From: Microbacteriaceae bacterium
GTDB taxonomy: Bacteria; Actinomycetota; Actinomycetes; Actinomycetales; Microbacteriaceae
Reading direction: 5' to 3'
Length of the DNA stretch: 6,907 nucleotides
NCBI GenBank assembly: GCA_012511645.1
Contig: JAAZFP010000158.1
Span: 1 to 6,907 of the forward strand
Shown here piece by piece: positions 1 to 4,654 of the stretch. The translations under genes were made by a program, and so were the position numbers. The first letter of the stretch is position 1; every line of letters starts with the position of its first letter. Below the pieces are notes generated by a model. It was not told where the DNA came from. It ran no database searches and saw nothing but the letters and a program-made list of their open reading frames with translations.

Positions 1-301
1 GCAGGGTATGGCGGAGCGCCTCCTCCACTGCTGCCGTGATGTCTCCTGCCTGCCCGAGCAATATCGAGCGAGCTAACGTCGACACTGGAATGCCTGCCCT
101 CTCTGCGCGCGCTTCGAGCATCGTGAGTTCGTCATCGTTGAGGCGCACCTGAAGCACTCGTGTGCGCGCATGCCCGCGCGTCACGACGGTGTCAGTGCGC
201 ATGGGCAGTTCCAGCCCTTGCTGTTCGGCCTCGTAGACTCGCTCGGAGTGTTCGGCTTCGGCCGCGATGAGAGCGTCGAGGTCCTGGTCATTCTTGTTCA
301 T
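1..301 (-). CDS. BrnA/CopG-like ribbon-helix-helix antitoxin (partial, C-terminus outside window)
   Basis: This is the second gene of a toxin-antitoxin pair. It reads from ATG at 301-299 through 100 codons without a stop and leaves the window at base 1, so the C-terminus is missing. A strong Shine-Dalgarno GAGAGGA (308-314) sits six bases before the ATG and fixes the start. The first 45 residues are acidic and polar; the region around residues 48-83 has the pattern of a ribbon-helix-helix domain: a short beta strand (VLQVRLN), then helix DDELTMLEARAERAG, a turn, and helix PVSTLARSILLG. Proteins of this fold bind operator DNA as dimers and neutralise the partner toxin through another region. 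The start overlaps the toxin stop by 14 bases, so the two are translated from one transcript. The order toxin first, antitoxin second matches brnT-brnA modules. Family assignment is from the pattern only. Confidence 0.75.
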   Translation of the reverse strand, partial: MNKNDQDLDALIAAEAEHSERVYEAEQQGLELPMRTDTVVTRGHARTRVLQVRLNDDELTMLEARAERAGIPVSTLARSILLGQAGDITAAVEEALRHTL

Positions 302-587
302 GAGTGTTCCTCTCTCGATAGTTGCGCCGGTCCTTCGCGTTGGCGAACCACGCGTTTACTCCTAGGAGCTTGTTGTCTTTCTCGAGCACGATTACCGCGA
401 GAATTGCTCCTGCTGTGTGTGAGTAGCCGATGATGCGGTTGGTGCGTCCTGTTTTGCTGTTGTAATCGGGGCGATGCACGAGACGTGACGGATCGGCAAG
501 AGCCTCATTAGCTTGGCTCGGTGTCACGTCGTGGCGATTGCGAATGTATTCGCCACGGTACGTCCAGTCTGCTCGCGTATCGCTCAC
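288..587 (-). CDS. BrnT-like toxin of a type II toxin-antitoxin module
   Basis: A predicted 99-residue protein resembling the BrnT family, RelE-fold ribonuclease toxins usually of about 90-100 residues. Visible family features are an N-terminal aromatic segment (DWTYRGEYIRNRH), an 'ALADPSRLV' segment, a central strand pair (RIIGYSHTAGAILAVIVLE) and the C-terminal block VNAWFANAKDRRNYRER, which corresponds to the conserved 'A..A...+Rr.Y' end of these toxins. I start it at GTG 587-585. The frame stays open upstream to an ATG at 752, but that extension shows no family pattern, and a near-consensus promoter at 594-622 places the transcription start on this GTG, so the message would be leaderless. 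The stop overlaps the antitoxin start, giving tight co-expression. The module is poorer in GC than the genes to the right and lies at the 3' side of a tRNA gene, suggesting acquisition. Toxin activity is inferred from family resemblance only. Confidence 0.75.
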   Translation of the reverse strand: MSDTRADWTYRGEYIRNRHDVTPSQANEALADPSRLVHRPDYNSKTGRTNRIIGYSHTAGAILAVIVLEKDNKLLGVNAWFANAKDRRNYRERNTHEQE

Positions 588-593
588 ATCCTG

Positions 594-622
594 ATTGTAA
601 TACGGCGTAATACGCTGGTCAA
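594..622 (-). promoter_or_regulatory. Near-consensus promoter of the toxin-antitoxin pair, probably leaderless
   Basis: On the minus strand TTGACC (617-622) and TACAAT (594-599) are separated by exactly 17 bases. Counting the last base of the -10 box as -7 puts +1 at base 587, the G of the GTG start codon. This supports both the start choice and a leaderless transcript, a common arrangement in actinobacteria. Confidence 0.7.
597..614. repeat. Direct repeat between -35 and -10, candidate autoregulatory operator
   Basis: GTAATACG occurs at 597-604 and again at 607-614, a period of 10 bp or one helical turn, inside the promoter spacer and overlapping the -10 box. Short direct repeats spaced by about one turn are the usual binding sites of ribbon-helix-helix antitoxins, so this is a likely operator for the antitoxin or toxin-antitoxin complex. 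The repeat is seen directly; binding is inferred. Confidence 0.55.
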
Positions 623-696
623 TGTGTTGAGCACAAGGTTTTATGAATGAAACGCAGCGGGCGACGACCGCGGATGAACTGATAGGAGCGCAACTC

Positions 697-727
697 TCCG
701 GAAATTCCGGATAGCTCAGTGGAGGGG
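697..727. repeat. Imperfect copy of the tRNA-Gly 3' end and its downstream hairpin
   Basis: This segment has the layout TCCGGA, three bases, TCCGGA, six bases, AGTGGAGGGG. The segment at 800-828 has the same layout with a four-base gap, and its last ten bases are the CCA end and acceptor stem of tRNA-Gly plus two flanking bases. Read on the minus strand, each copy is a CCCCTCCACT tail followed by a hairpin with 6-bp arms and a 3-base loop. It could be a remnant attachment site from an element that used the tRNA 3' end, or a local duplication. Similarity does not extend further into the tRNA T-arm. Confidence 0.45.
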
Positions 728-774
728 ATACGCACCAAGCCGCTTCGTGCAAAGCATCGCTTTGCGCGGCGTAT
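728..774. other. Nested stem structure (three stacked helices)
   Basis: The 3' strand 759-774 can pair along its whole length with three segments: GCAAAGC (749-755) with GCTTTGC (759-765) across a 3-base ATC loop, GCCGC (739-743) with GCGGC (766-770), and ATAC (728-731) with GTAT (771-774). All the bulges (5 and 7 bases) are on the 5' side. It lies between the toxin promoter and the tRNA gene. It may be a processing or termination structure for the tRNA transcript, a recombination site, or a small structured RNA; no T-run follows on either strand, so a standard intrinsic terminator is unlikely. Confidence 0.45.
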
Positions 775-799
775 GTGCTGCGACCGTTTCGGTTGCAGG

Positions 800-828
800 T
801 CCGGAGGCTCCGGAACGAAGTGGAGGGG
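800..828. repeat. Second copy of the repeat, overlapping the tRNA-Gly 3' end
   Basis: TCCGGA, three bases, TCCGGA (800-814), then four bases and AGTGGAGGGG (819-828). This is the partner of the segment at 697-727, offset by about 102 bases. On the minus strand the TCCGGA pair forms a hairpin just 3' of the tRNA and may help to end or trim the tRNA transcript. Confidence 0.5.
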
Positions 829-894
829 CCGACGGGAATCGAACCCGCGTTCTCAGCTTGGGAAGCTGATGTCTTACCATTAGACGACGGCCCC
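821..894 (-). tRNA. tRNA-Gly (anticodon CCC), CCA encoded
   Basis: The gene gives a complete cloverleaf on the minus strand. The acceptor stem is GGGGCCG paired with CGGCCCC, followed by discriminator U, which is usual for glycine tRNAs, and an encoded CCA (821-823). The D-arm contains TAATGGTA. The anticodon stem TCAGC/GCTGA (865-869 and 853-857) closes the loop TTCCCAA with anticodon CCC at 860-862, reading GGG codons. The T-arm CGGGTTCGATTCCCG is canonical with a 5-bp stem. Length is 74 nt including CCA, as expected. The 3' end faces the toxin-antitoxin module. Confidence 0.96.
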
Positions 895-918
895 GAAGGG
901 CGAGCTGTCTGCCCAGCC

Positions 919-946
919 GTTCTACAGTAGCAGAGGCGTGAGACTA
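919..946 (-). promoter_or_regulatory. Possible promoter of tRNA-Gly
   Basis: On the minus strand TAGAAC (919-924) and TAGTCT (941-946) are spaced by 16 bases, which would start transcription about 18 bases before the mature tRNA. The -35 match is weak and overlaps the stop codon of the lipoprotein gene, whose transcript could also read through into the tRNA. Confidence 0.3.
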
Positions 947-2266
947 CTCGCTGGCGGGCTCTGCTGGTGGCTGGCAGATCGCCTTCTCGCTGAGCGCAGC
1001 GGCCTGATCCTCAGCCGACCACGGCACGTTTGCGCCGGAGAGCGCTGCGAGCTGGAACGCGAGGGTCTGCACGAAGCTGGCACCTGCGCTCGAGTTATTG
1101 AGCGCCACGACGACGGTGAAGCCACTCGCGGGGTCATGGTAGGCGGCCGTGATGGTGCCGGTCATGGCGCCGCTCATACCGTAGAGACTGTCGTGCTTCT
1201 CGAGTCCGAAGGTCCATCCGCTCGTCGGCTGCTCAGCGGGCTCACCTTCGCCTTCGCCCTCGGCGGGTGCTTCTTCGCCCTCAACCGGTTCGGGTGCAGG
1301 CGCAGTCCAGAGCTCGGTAATGAGCCCGGCGCCGCCCTCCTCGCCGTAGCCCCCGGCGAGGTAGCGCTCATAGAAGCGCTTCAGGTCAGTGACGGTGGTG
1401 ACGGTTGCGCCCGCTCCGCTGAGCATCGACGGCGCGACCGCCTCAACCACACGCGGTTCGGCCGGGGCTTCTTGGCCCTCTTCTTCGCCGGGCACCATGC
1501 AGATGGGCGCGCGATTCGCGTAGCGGTAAGTGAGTGCGGTCATGGAATCTGGAAGCTCGGTCGCGGCGAGCACATCAGCGGGGTAGGTGCTGCGGTTCAT
1601 TTCAGCAGCGCGGAACACCCGAGAGTTGAGCAGCTCGTTCACGGAGGTGCCGGTAGCCTGACGCAGAGCGCGTGCCAGCAACAGCGACCCCGTGTCTGAC
1701 ACATGCTGTTCGAGACCCGGCTCGCTGAGCGGCGAGCGCGCAAGCGCATGGGCGAGCAGCTCGCGGTCTGACCACTGACGGGTGGGGTTGTTCACGAAGA
1801 TATCGACGAGTGAGGCAACTTTGAACTCGGCAAGGCCCGAGGTCGCGTTGCAGAGGTCGCCATAGGTGATGCCTTCGAGCCCCACCTGTCTGGGCAGGTC
1901 TTCGCTCACCGCGCGGTCAAGCGCGAGGGTGCCGTCTGCGGCCAGGTCGAGCAAAAGCGCGCACATGACGGGCTGCGATGCCTGCGCGGCGCGAATCGAG
2001 GTGGTTGCCGAGACGCCCTCACCATAGCCCCGTACATACTCTCCAGAGCTCGTCCAGATGCCGACGACGGCTTCGGTCGACTGGCTGAGCTGCAGCGCGG
2101 TCGCGATGGTCTCGTCGATGCTGGCGGCGGTGCCCGCATCGATCGTGTTGACGTCTTCAGACCCGCCAACGAACCCACCATCGGTGCAGGCGGTGAGCCC
2201 CATGCTGAGGGCTGCGAGCAGTGAGAGTCCGGCAACGCCTGCGCGTCGTGTGCGGGTGACGGTCAC
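944..2266 (-). CDS. Beta-lactamase/penicillin-binding-like lipoprotein, apparently catalytically inactive
   Basis: A predicted 440-residue lipoprotein: basic N-terminus, hydrophobic segment, then lipobox LTAC with lipidated Cys27, so it should sit on the outer face of the membrane. The fold signature of the serine beta-lactamase/DD-carboxypeptidase family (PF00144) is visible: the segment IRAA..LLLDLAADGTLALDRAV, then ITYGDLCNATSGL (residues 133-145), PGLEQHVSDTGSLLLARALRQATG (about 183-206), and a final GMSGAMTG plus hydrophobic strand FTVVVALNNSS. The active-site positions are altered: the SxxK serine and lysine align with Gln95 and Gln98, YxN reads VSD (189-191), and the HxG histidine is Met364. 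None of the four lysines lies in an SxxK motif. Two acidic Glu/Pro/Ala/Gly inserts (about 259-271 and 323-347) look surface-exposed. A penicillin-binding scaffold, sensor or partner-binding role is possible; hydrolysis is unlikely. GTG 2266 follows GGGGA and gives a compact signal peptide; GTG 2290 would add eight residues. Confidence 0.85.
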   Translation of the reverse strand: MTVTRTRRAGVAGLSLLAALSMGLTACTDGGFVGGSEDVNTIDAGTAASIDETIATALQLSQSTEAVVGIWTSSGEYVRGYGEGVSATTSIRAAQASQPVMCALLLDLAADGTLALDRAVSEDLPRQVGLEGITYGDLCNATSGLAEFKVASLVDIFVNNPTRQWSDRELLAHALARSPLSEPGLEQHVSDTGSLLLARALRQATGTSVNELLNSRVFRAAEMNRSTYPADVLAATELPDSMTALTYRYANRAPICMVPGEEEGQEAPAEPRVVEAVAPSMLSGAGATVTTVTDLKRFYERYLAGGYGEEGGAGLITELWTAPAPEPVEGEEAPAEGEGEGEPAEQPTSGWTFGLEKHDSLYGMSGAMTGTITAAYHDPASGFTVVVALNNSSAGASFVQTLAFQLAALSGANVPWSAEDQAAALSEKAICQPPAEPASE

Positions 2267-2279
2267 TCGATCCCCGATC

Positions 2280-2310
2280 TGTATAGGCACAAAATATCGT
2301 TGAGAGTCTA
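2280..2310 (-). promoter_or_regulatory. Candidate -10 boxes for the lipoprotein gene
   Basis: Two -10-like hexamers lie upstream on the minus strand: TAGACT (2305-2310), giving a start near 2298 and a leader of about 32 bases to GTG 2266, and TATACA (2280-2285), giving a leader of only about 7 bases. Neither has a good -35 box. The first fits the TAnnnT pattern seen before other genes in this window. Confidence 0.3.
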
Positions 2311-2365
2311 CCCCGGTGGGCTGTGAGATGCGGTGTGTCTGGCCTGATTTGCGCTCCTCGCGACC

Positions 2366-2394
2366 TTGACTTCATCTGATGAATGATGCATTGT
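2366..2394 (+). promoter_or_regulatory. Possible promoter of the heme oxygenase gene
   Basis: TTGACT (2366-2371) is a good -35 match. At a 17-base spacing the -10 position reads CATTGT (2389-2394), a weak match. Transcription would start near 2401, inside the iron box, so a bound repressor would block it. The -10 choice is uncertain. Confidence 0.3.
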
Positions 2395-2412
2395 GAGGTA
2401 AACCTTACTAAC
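2394..2412 (+). promoter_or_regulatory. DtxR/IdeR-type iron box
   Basis: The 19 bases TGAGGTAAACCTTACTAAC match the DtxR/IdeR consensus TWAGGTWAGSCTWACCTWA at 14 of 19 positions by hand, including the core AGGTWA and CTWAC. It lies nine bases before the start codon of a heme oxygenase, a gene type that is DtxR/iron-repressed in corynebacteria. Iron-dependent repression is therefore a strong inference. Confidence 0.65.
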
Positions 2413-2420
2413 ATGGTGGG

Positions 2421-3464
2421 GTGATTGAGTTTGAACAGACCGTGGTTGATGCAGTGACCGGCCATATGAACGGTGACCATCCCGAAGACAACCTGTTGAT
2501 CGTGCGCGCGTTCGGTGCCCCCGACGCGACCGAGAGCACGATGGTGGGTGTCGACGGCCTGGGCGGCGTGTGGCAGATCACCGATGCGAGTGGTCAGCGC
2601 GAGGTGCGCGTCGAGTGGCCGGGCGGCGAGATCAGCGAGCGGCCCGAGATTCGCCGCGAGGTCGTCGCCCTCTACAAGGCCGCGTGCGAGCGTCTCGGTG
2701 TGCCGGCTCGTGAGGAGCACGCACCGGCTGGCGCCGAGCATCACGGTGCACATGGTGAGCAGGCGGCGCACGGTGAGCAGGGCGGTCACCCGCACCAGGC
2801 CCCCGAAGACGACGGCTCATTCTCGTATGCCATTCGCACCGCGACCTGGGGCGACCACTCGGACAGCGAGGGGTCGACCATTATGGAAGACATCATGCGC
2901 ATGCGTGGCACCCTCGACGACTACACGGCGTTGGTCGTGCAGCACTACTTCATGTACGAGGCCCTTGAGGCGGCAGCGGAGCAGCTCGCGGCAAACCCAC
3001 GCTTCGCAGCCCTGCACCCCGAGACACTTATTCGTCAGCAGGCCATCGTCACAGACCTCGAGCACTTGCTCGGTGCTGACTGGCGTGAGCAGCTCGCGTC
3101 GGTGCCGGCCACGGTGAGCTACGCGGATCGCATTCGCGAGGTCGCAGCCGAGGGCTGGCTGCCGGGCATCATCGCGCACCACTACACCCGCTACCTCGGC
3201 GACCTGTCGGGTGGGCAGATGATTGCGAAGCGCGTGAAGAAGCAGCACGGCTTTGACCGGGCCGGCATCGCGTTCTATGACTTCACCGAACTCGGCTCAA
3301 TCGCCGACTTCAAGACGACCTACCGGGCCGTGCTTGATGAGCTTGGCGAGCAGTTGAGCGACGAGGAGCGTCAGCGCATGATCGACGAGGTGCGCCTCGC
3401 ATACCGGTTTAACACCGAGGTGTTCATCGATATGCAGCGCGCCCGCGACTCCGTCTCAGCCTGA
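2421..3464 (+). CDS. hmuO: Heme oxygenase (biliverdin-producing) with N-terminal DUF2470 domain
   Basis: A predicted 347-residue cytoplasmic enzyme that should open heme to biliverdin, CO and ferrous iron using O2 and reductant, providing iron from heme. Residues 1-93 form a DUF2470 domain (GHMNGDHPEDNLLIVRAF motif, then a strand-rich part and a terminal helix), a domain otherwise known at the C-terminus of HugZ-type heme-degrading proteins. Residues 98-132 are a linker with seven histidines. Residues 133-347 are a canonical all-alpha heme oxygenase, about the length of HmuO (215 residues): proximal His146 in WGDHSD, and the distal helix YTRYLGDLSGGQ (255-266) with flexible glycines and Asp261 at the position of the catalytic Asp140 of human HO-1. 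The active site therefore looks intact. The GTG start at 2421 keeps the complete DUF2470 domain; only a GGTGGG stretch lies before it, too close for a good ribosome site. The iron box just upstream suggests induction at low iron. Confidence 0.93.
   Translation: MIEFEQTVVDAVTGHMNGDHPEDNLLIVRAFGAPDATESTMVGVDGLGGVWQITDASGQREVRVEWPGGEISERPEIRREVVALYKAACERLGVPAREEHAPAGAEHHGAHGEQAAHGEQGGHPHQAPEDDGSFSYAIRTATWGDHSDSEGSTIMEDIMRMRGTLDDYTALVVQHYFMYEALEAAAEQLAANPRFAALHPETLIRQQAIVTDLEHLLGADWREQLASVPATVSYADRIREVAAEGWLPGIIAHHYTRYLGDLSGGQMIAKRVKKQHGFDRAGIAFYDFTELGSIADFKTTYRAVLDELGEQLSDEERQRMIDEVRLAYRFNTEVFIDMQRARDSVSA
2751..2804 (+). repeat. His-rich hexapeptide repeat in the heme oxygenase linker
   Basis: Three consecutive 18-base units encode HGEQAA, HGEQGG and HPHQAP (residues 111-128), the first two nearly identical at DNA level. 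With His100, His107 and His108 just before, the linker has seven histidines in 26 residues. It may bind metal or heme, or simply be a flexible spacer grown by repeat expansion. Confidence 0.75.
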
Positions 3465-3496
3465 CTCGCGTGCTCGGCTGAGCCCTCGAAGGCTTT
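3455..3496 (+). terminator. Weak hairpins after the heme oxygenase gene
   Basis: CTCAGCC (3455-3461) pairs with GGCTGAG (3476-3482) around a 14-base loop holding the stop codon. Alternatively AGCC (3481-3484) pairs with GGCT (3491-3494), followed by only three Ts. The two exclude each other, and neither has a proper T-run, so termination is uncertain. Confidence 0.25.
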
Positions 3497-3501
3497 AGGC
3501 T
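3496..3501 (+). promoter_or_regulatory. -10 box of the acyltransferase gene
   Basis: TAGGCT ends seven bases before the GTG start codon at 3509. Transcription would begin at 3508-3509, so the message is probably leaderless. No ribosome-binding site is visible before the GTG, which agrees. No clear -35 box was found. Confidence 0.45.
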
Positions 3502-3508
3502 GACTGTC

Positions 3509-4600
3509 GTGAATCAGACTTTGCCTACCGCCGCTCCCAAAGCGCGCATCGCCGTGTGGGACAACGCACGCCTCGTGCTGATTGTGCTCGTGGTGGTCGC
3601 GCACGCGGTATCGACCGTGCGCACCCAGACCGACGTTGGGTTTGGCCTCTACACCTTCATCTACCTCTTTCACATGCCGGCGTTCATCGCGCTTGCGGGG
3701 GTGTTCTCGAAGGCTGATCTCACCCCCAAAGCTGCGCGCTCGACCGTGCAACTGCTCGGCACCTGGGTGTTGTGGGAGGTGATCTGGGCGCTGATTCACT
3801 TCTTTTCGAGCGGCAGGGGCCTACCCGAGACCTGGCTCGTCGTGCCCGCGTGGACCCTGTGGTTCTTGGTCACCCTCGCGACGATGCGCATCCTGCTGCC
3901 CTACATCGTGAGGCTGCGCCATCCCCTGATCTTCTCAGTGGTGCTCGCACTGCTTGCCGGGCTGACCCCGGCGATTGGCACGCAGTTTTCGGCGTCGCGC
4001 ACCCTCTGCTTTCTGCCCTTCTTCGTCGCCGGGTGGCTCGCGATGCACCGCGGCTGGTTTTCAGGCGCCTGGTTTCAACGACCCGACCGGGTGACCCGCT
4101 TTGTTGCCGCGGCAGTGCTCGTCATCATTGCGCTCGCCGTCGCCATACTCACGCAACTGCGCGGGGCTTGGCGCATCGACACCTGGCTGGTGTGGCGCGA
4201 CGACTATGCCTGGCTGTTCGACCGCGCCCCGCTGCTGGGCTGGTCGCCGACCGAATGGTGGGCCATCGCGCTGGGCGGCTCGGGCGTGCGGTTCGCGCTG
4301 ATCGTGGTCGCCTTCGCAATGACGGTTGCGCTGCTGATCCTGGTGCCGCGTCGCTCAGGGAAAATGACGGTGTGGGGTACCCGCACGCTGTATGTGTACC
4401 TGCTGCACGGGCCCATCATCGCGTGGATGCGGGCCTCGGGGACGGTCGATTGGTTTGGGCAGTTTGGCGCGTGGGGTGTCGCGATGCTGATCGCCGTGGG
4501 CATCGTGATCACTGCGGTGCTGTCGATGTCGTGGGTGACTCGAGTGTTTCGTCCCGTGATCGAACCGAGATTTGAGCTTCTCTTCTCACGCGAGAAATAG
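3509..4600 (+). CDS. Acyltransferase-3 family integral membrane protein (COG3594-like)
   Basis: A predicted 363-residue membrane protein with about ten hydrophobic spans (roughly 21-39, 46-65, 83-100, 113-131, 138-154, 166-178, 197-215, 260-279, 291-310 and 322-345). It belongs to the acyltransferase-3 family (PF01757), which moves acyl groups, usually acetyl from acetyl-CoA, across the membrane onto polysaccharides, peptidoglycan or lipids. The family pattern is clear: WDNARLVLIVLVVVAH gives the R-x10-H motif with Arg21 and His32; LFHMPAF holds His55; TLWFL (116-120), FLPFFVAGW (168-176) and YVYLLHGP (295-302) follow. The order and the DNAR start resemble COG3594, which includes fucose 4-O-acetylase NolL; the true acceptor cannot be told from sequence. 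The start is GTG 3509, directly behind a -10 box. A polysaccharide deacetylase gene follows on the same strand, so the acyl group and its removal may concern one envelope polymer, but that gene seems to have its own promoter. Confidence 0.88.
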   Translation: MNQTLPTAAPKARIAVWDNARLVLIVLVVVAHAVSTVRTQTDVGFGLYTFIYLFHMPAFIALAGVFSKADLTPKAARSTVQLLGTWVLWEVIWALIHFFSSGRGLPETWLVVPAWTLWFLVTLATMRILLPYIVRLRHPLIFSVVLALLAGLTPAIGTQFSASRTLCFLPFFVAGWLAMHRGWFSGAWFQRPDRVTRFVAAAVLVIIALAVAILTQLRGAWRIDTWLVWRDDYAWLFDRAPLLGWSPTEWWAIALGGSGVRFALIVVAFAMTVALLILVPRRSGKMTVWGTRTLYVYLLHGPIIAWMRASGTVDWFGQFGAWGVAMLIAVGIVITAVLSMSWVTRVFRPVIEPRFELLFSREK

Positions 4601-4604
4601 CGGG

Positions 4605-4610
4605 TAGCCT
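4605..4610 (+). promoter_or_regulatory. -10 box of the polysaccharide deacetylase gene
   Basis: TAGCCT lies five bases after the acyltransferase stop. Transcription would start near 4617, giving a leader of about 38 bases that begins with a hairpin. It matches the TAnnnT form seen upstream of the acyltransferase. No good -35 box is visible. Confidence 0.4.
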
Positions 4611-4618
4611 CAAAGGGT

Positions 4619-4637
4619 GGCGCCGTAGCGCGGCGCC
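4619..4637 (+). other. GC-rich hairpin in the deacetylase leader
   Basis: GGCGCCG (4619-4625) pairs perfectly with CGGCGCC (4631-4637) around the loop TAGCG. It sits at the predicted 5' end of the deacetylase mRNA and four bases before its ribosome-binding site. It may stabilise the mRNA 5' end or attenuate readthrough from the acyltransferase; no T-run follows. Confidence 0.45.
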
Positions 4638-4654
4638 CGTGAGAGGTGAGCGAT

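Noticed and set aside
643..714. A 23-codon plus-strand reading frame starting at ATG 643 with AAGG four bases upstream.
   Set aside because: Too short to judge, no recognisable motif, and it ends inside the repeat. It might be the remnant of a gene cut at the junction, but nothing supports translation.
588..752. N-terminal extension of the toxin frame up to ATG 752.
   Set aside because: It runs through the promoter and the repeat copy and shows no family pattern; the GTG at 587 matches the predicted transcription start and normal toxin length.
705..815. tRNA-like segment: TTCCGGA and TCCGGAA could form an acceptor stem, and TAGCTCAGTGG resembles a D-arm.
   Set aside because: No anticodon arm or T-arm can be formed, the D-stem does not close, and the spacing (111 bases) fits no tRNA class. 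The pairing is explained by the repeated TCCGGA motif.
938..1699. Long open frame (253 codons) on the plus strand.
   Set aside because: It is the antisense of the lipoprotein gene, whose minus-strand product has a lipobox and family motifs. The plus frame shows no coherent domain and is a GC-rich shadow.
2253..2269. Imperfect palindrome CGGGTGAC-G-GTCACTCG at the lipoprotein start codon.
   Set aside because: Arms match at seven of eight positions and it overlaps coding sequence; with one copy and no known motif it is not enough to call an operator.
3772..4575. Long open frame (267 codons) on the plus strand.
   Set aside because: It overlaps the acyltransferase in another frame. The product is arginine- and alanine-rich without motifs, whereas the overlapping frame has clear membrane spans and family residues.
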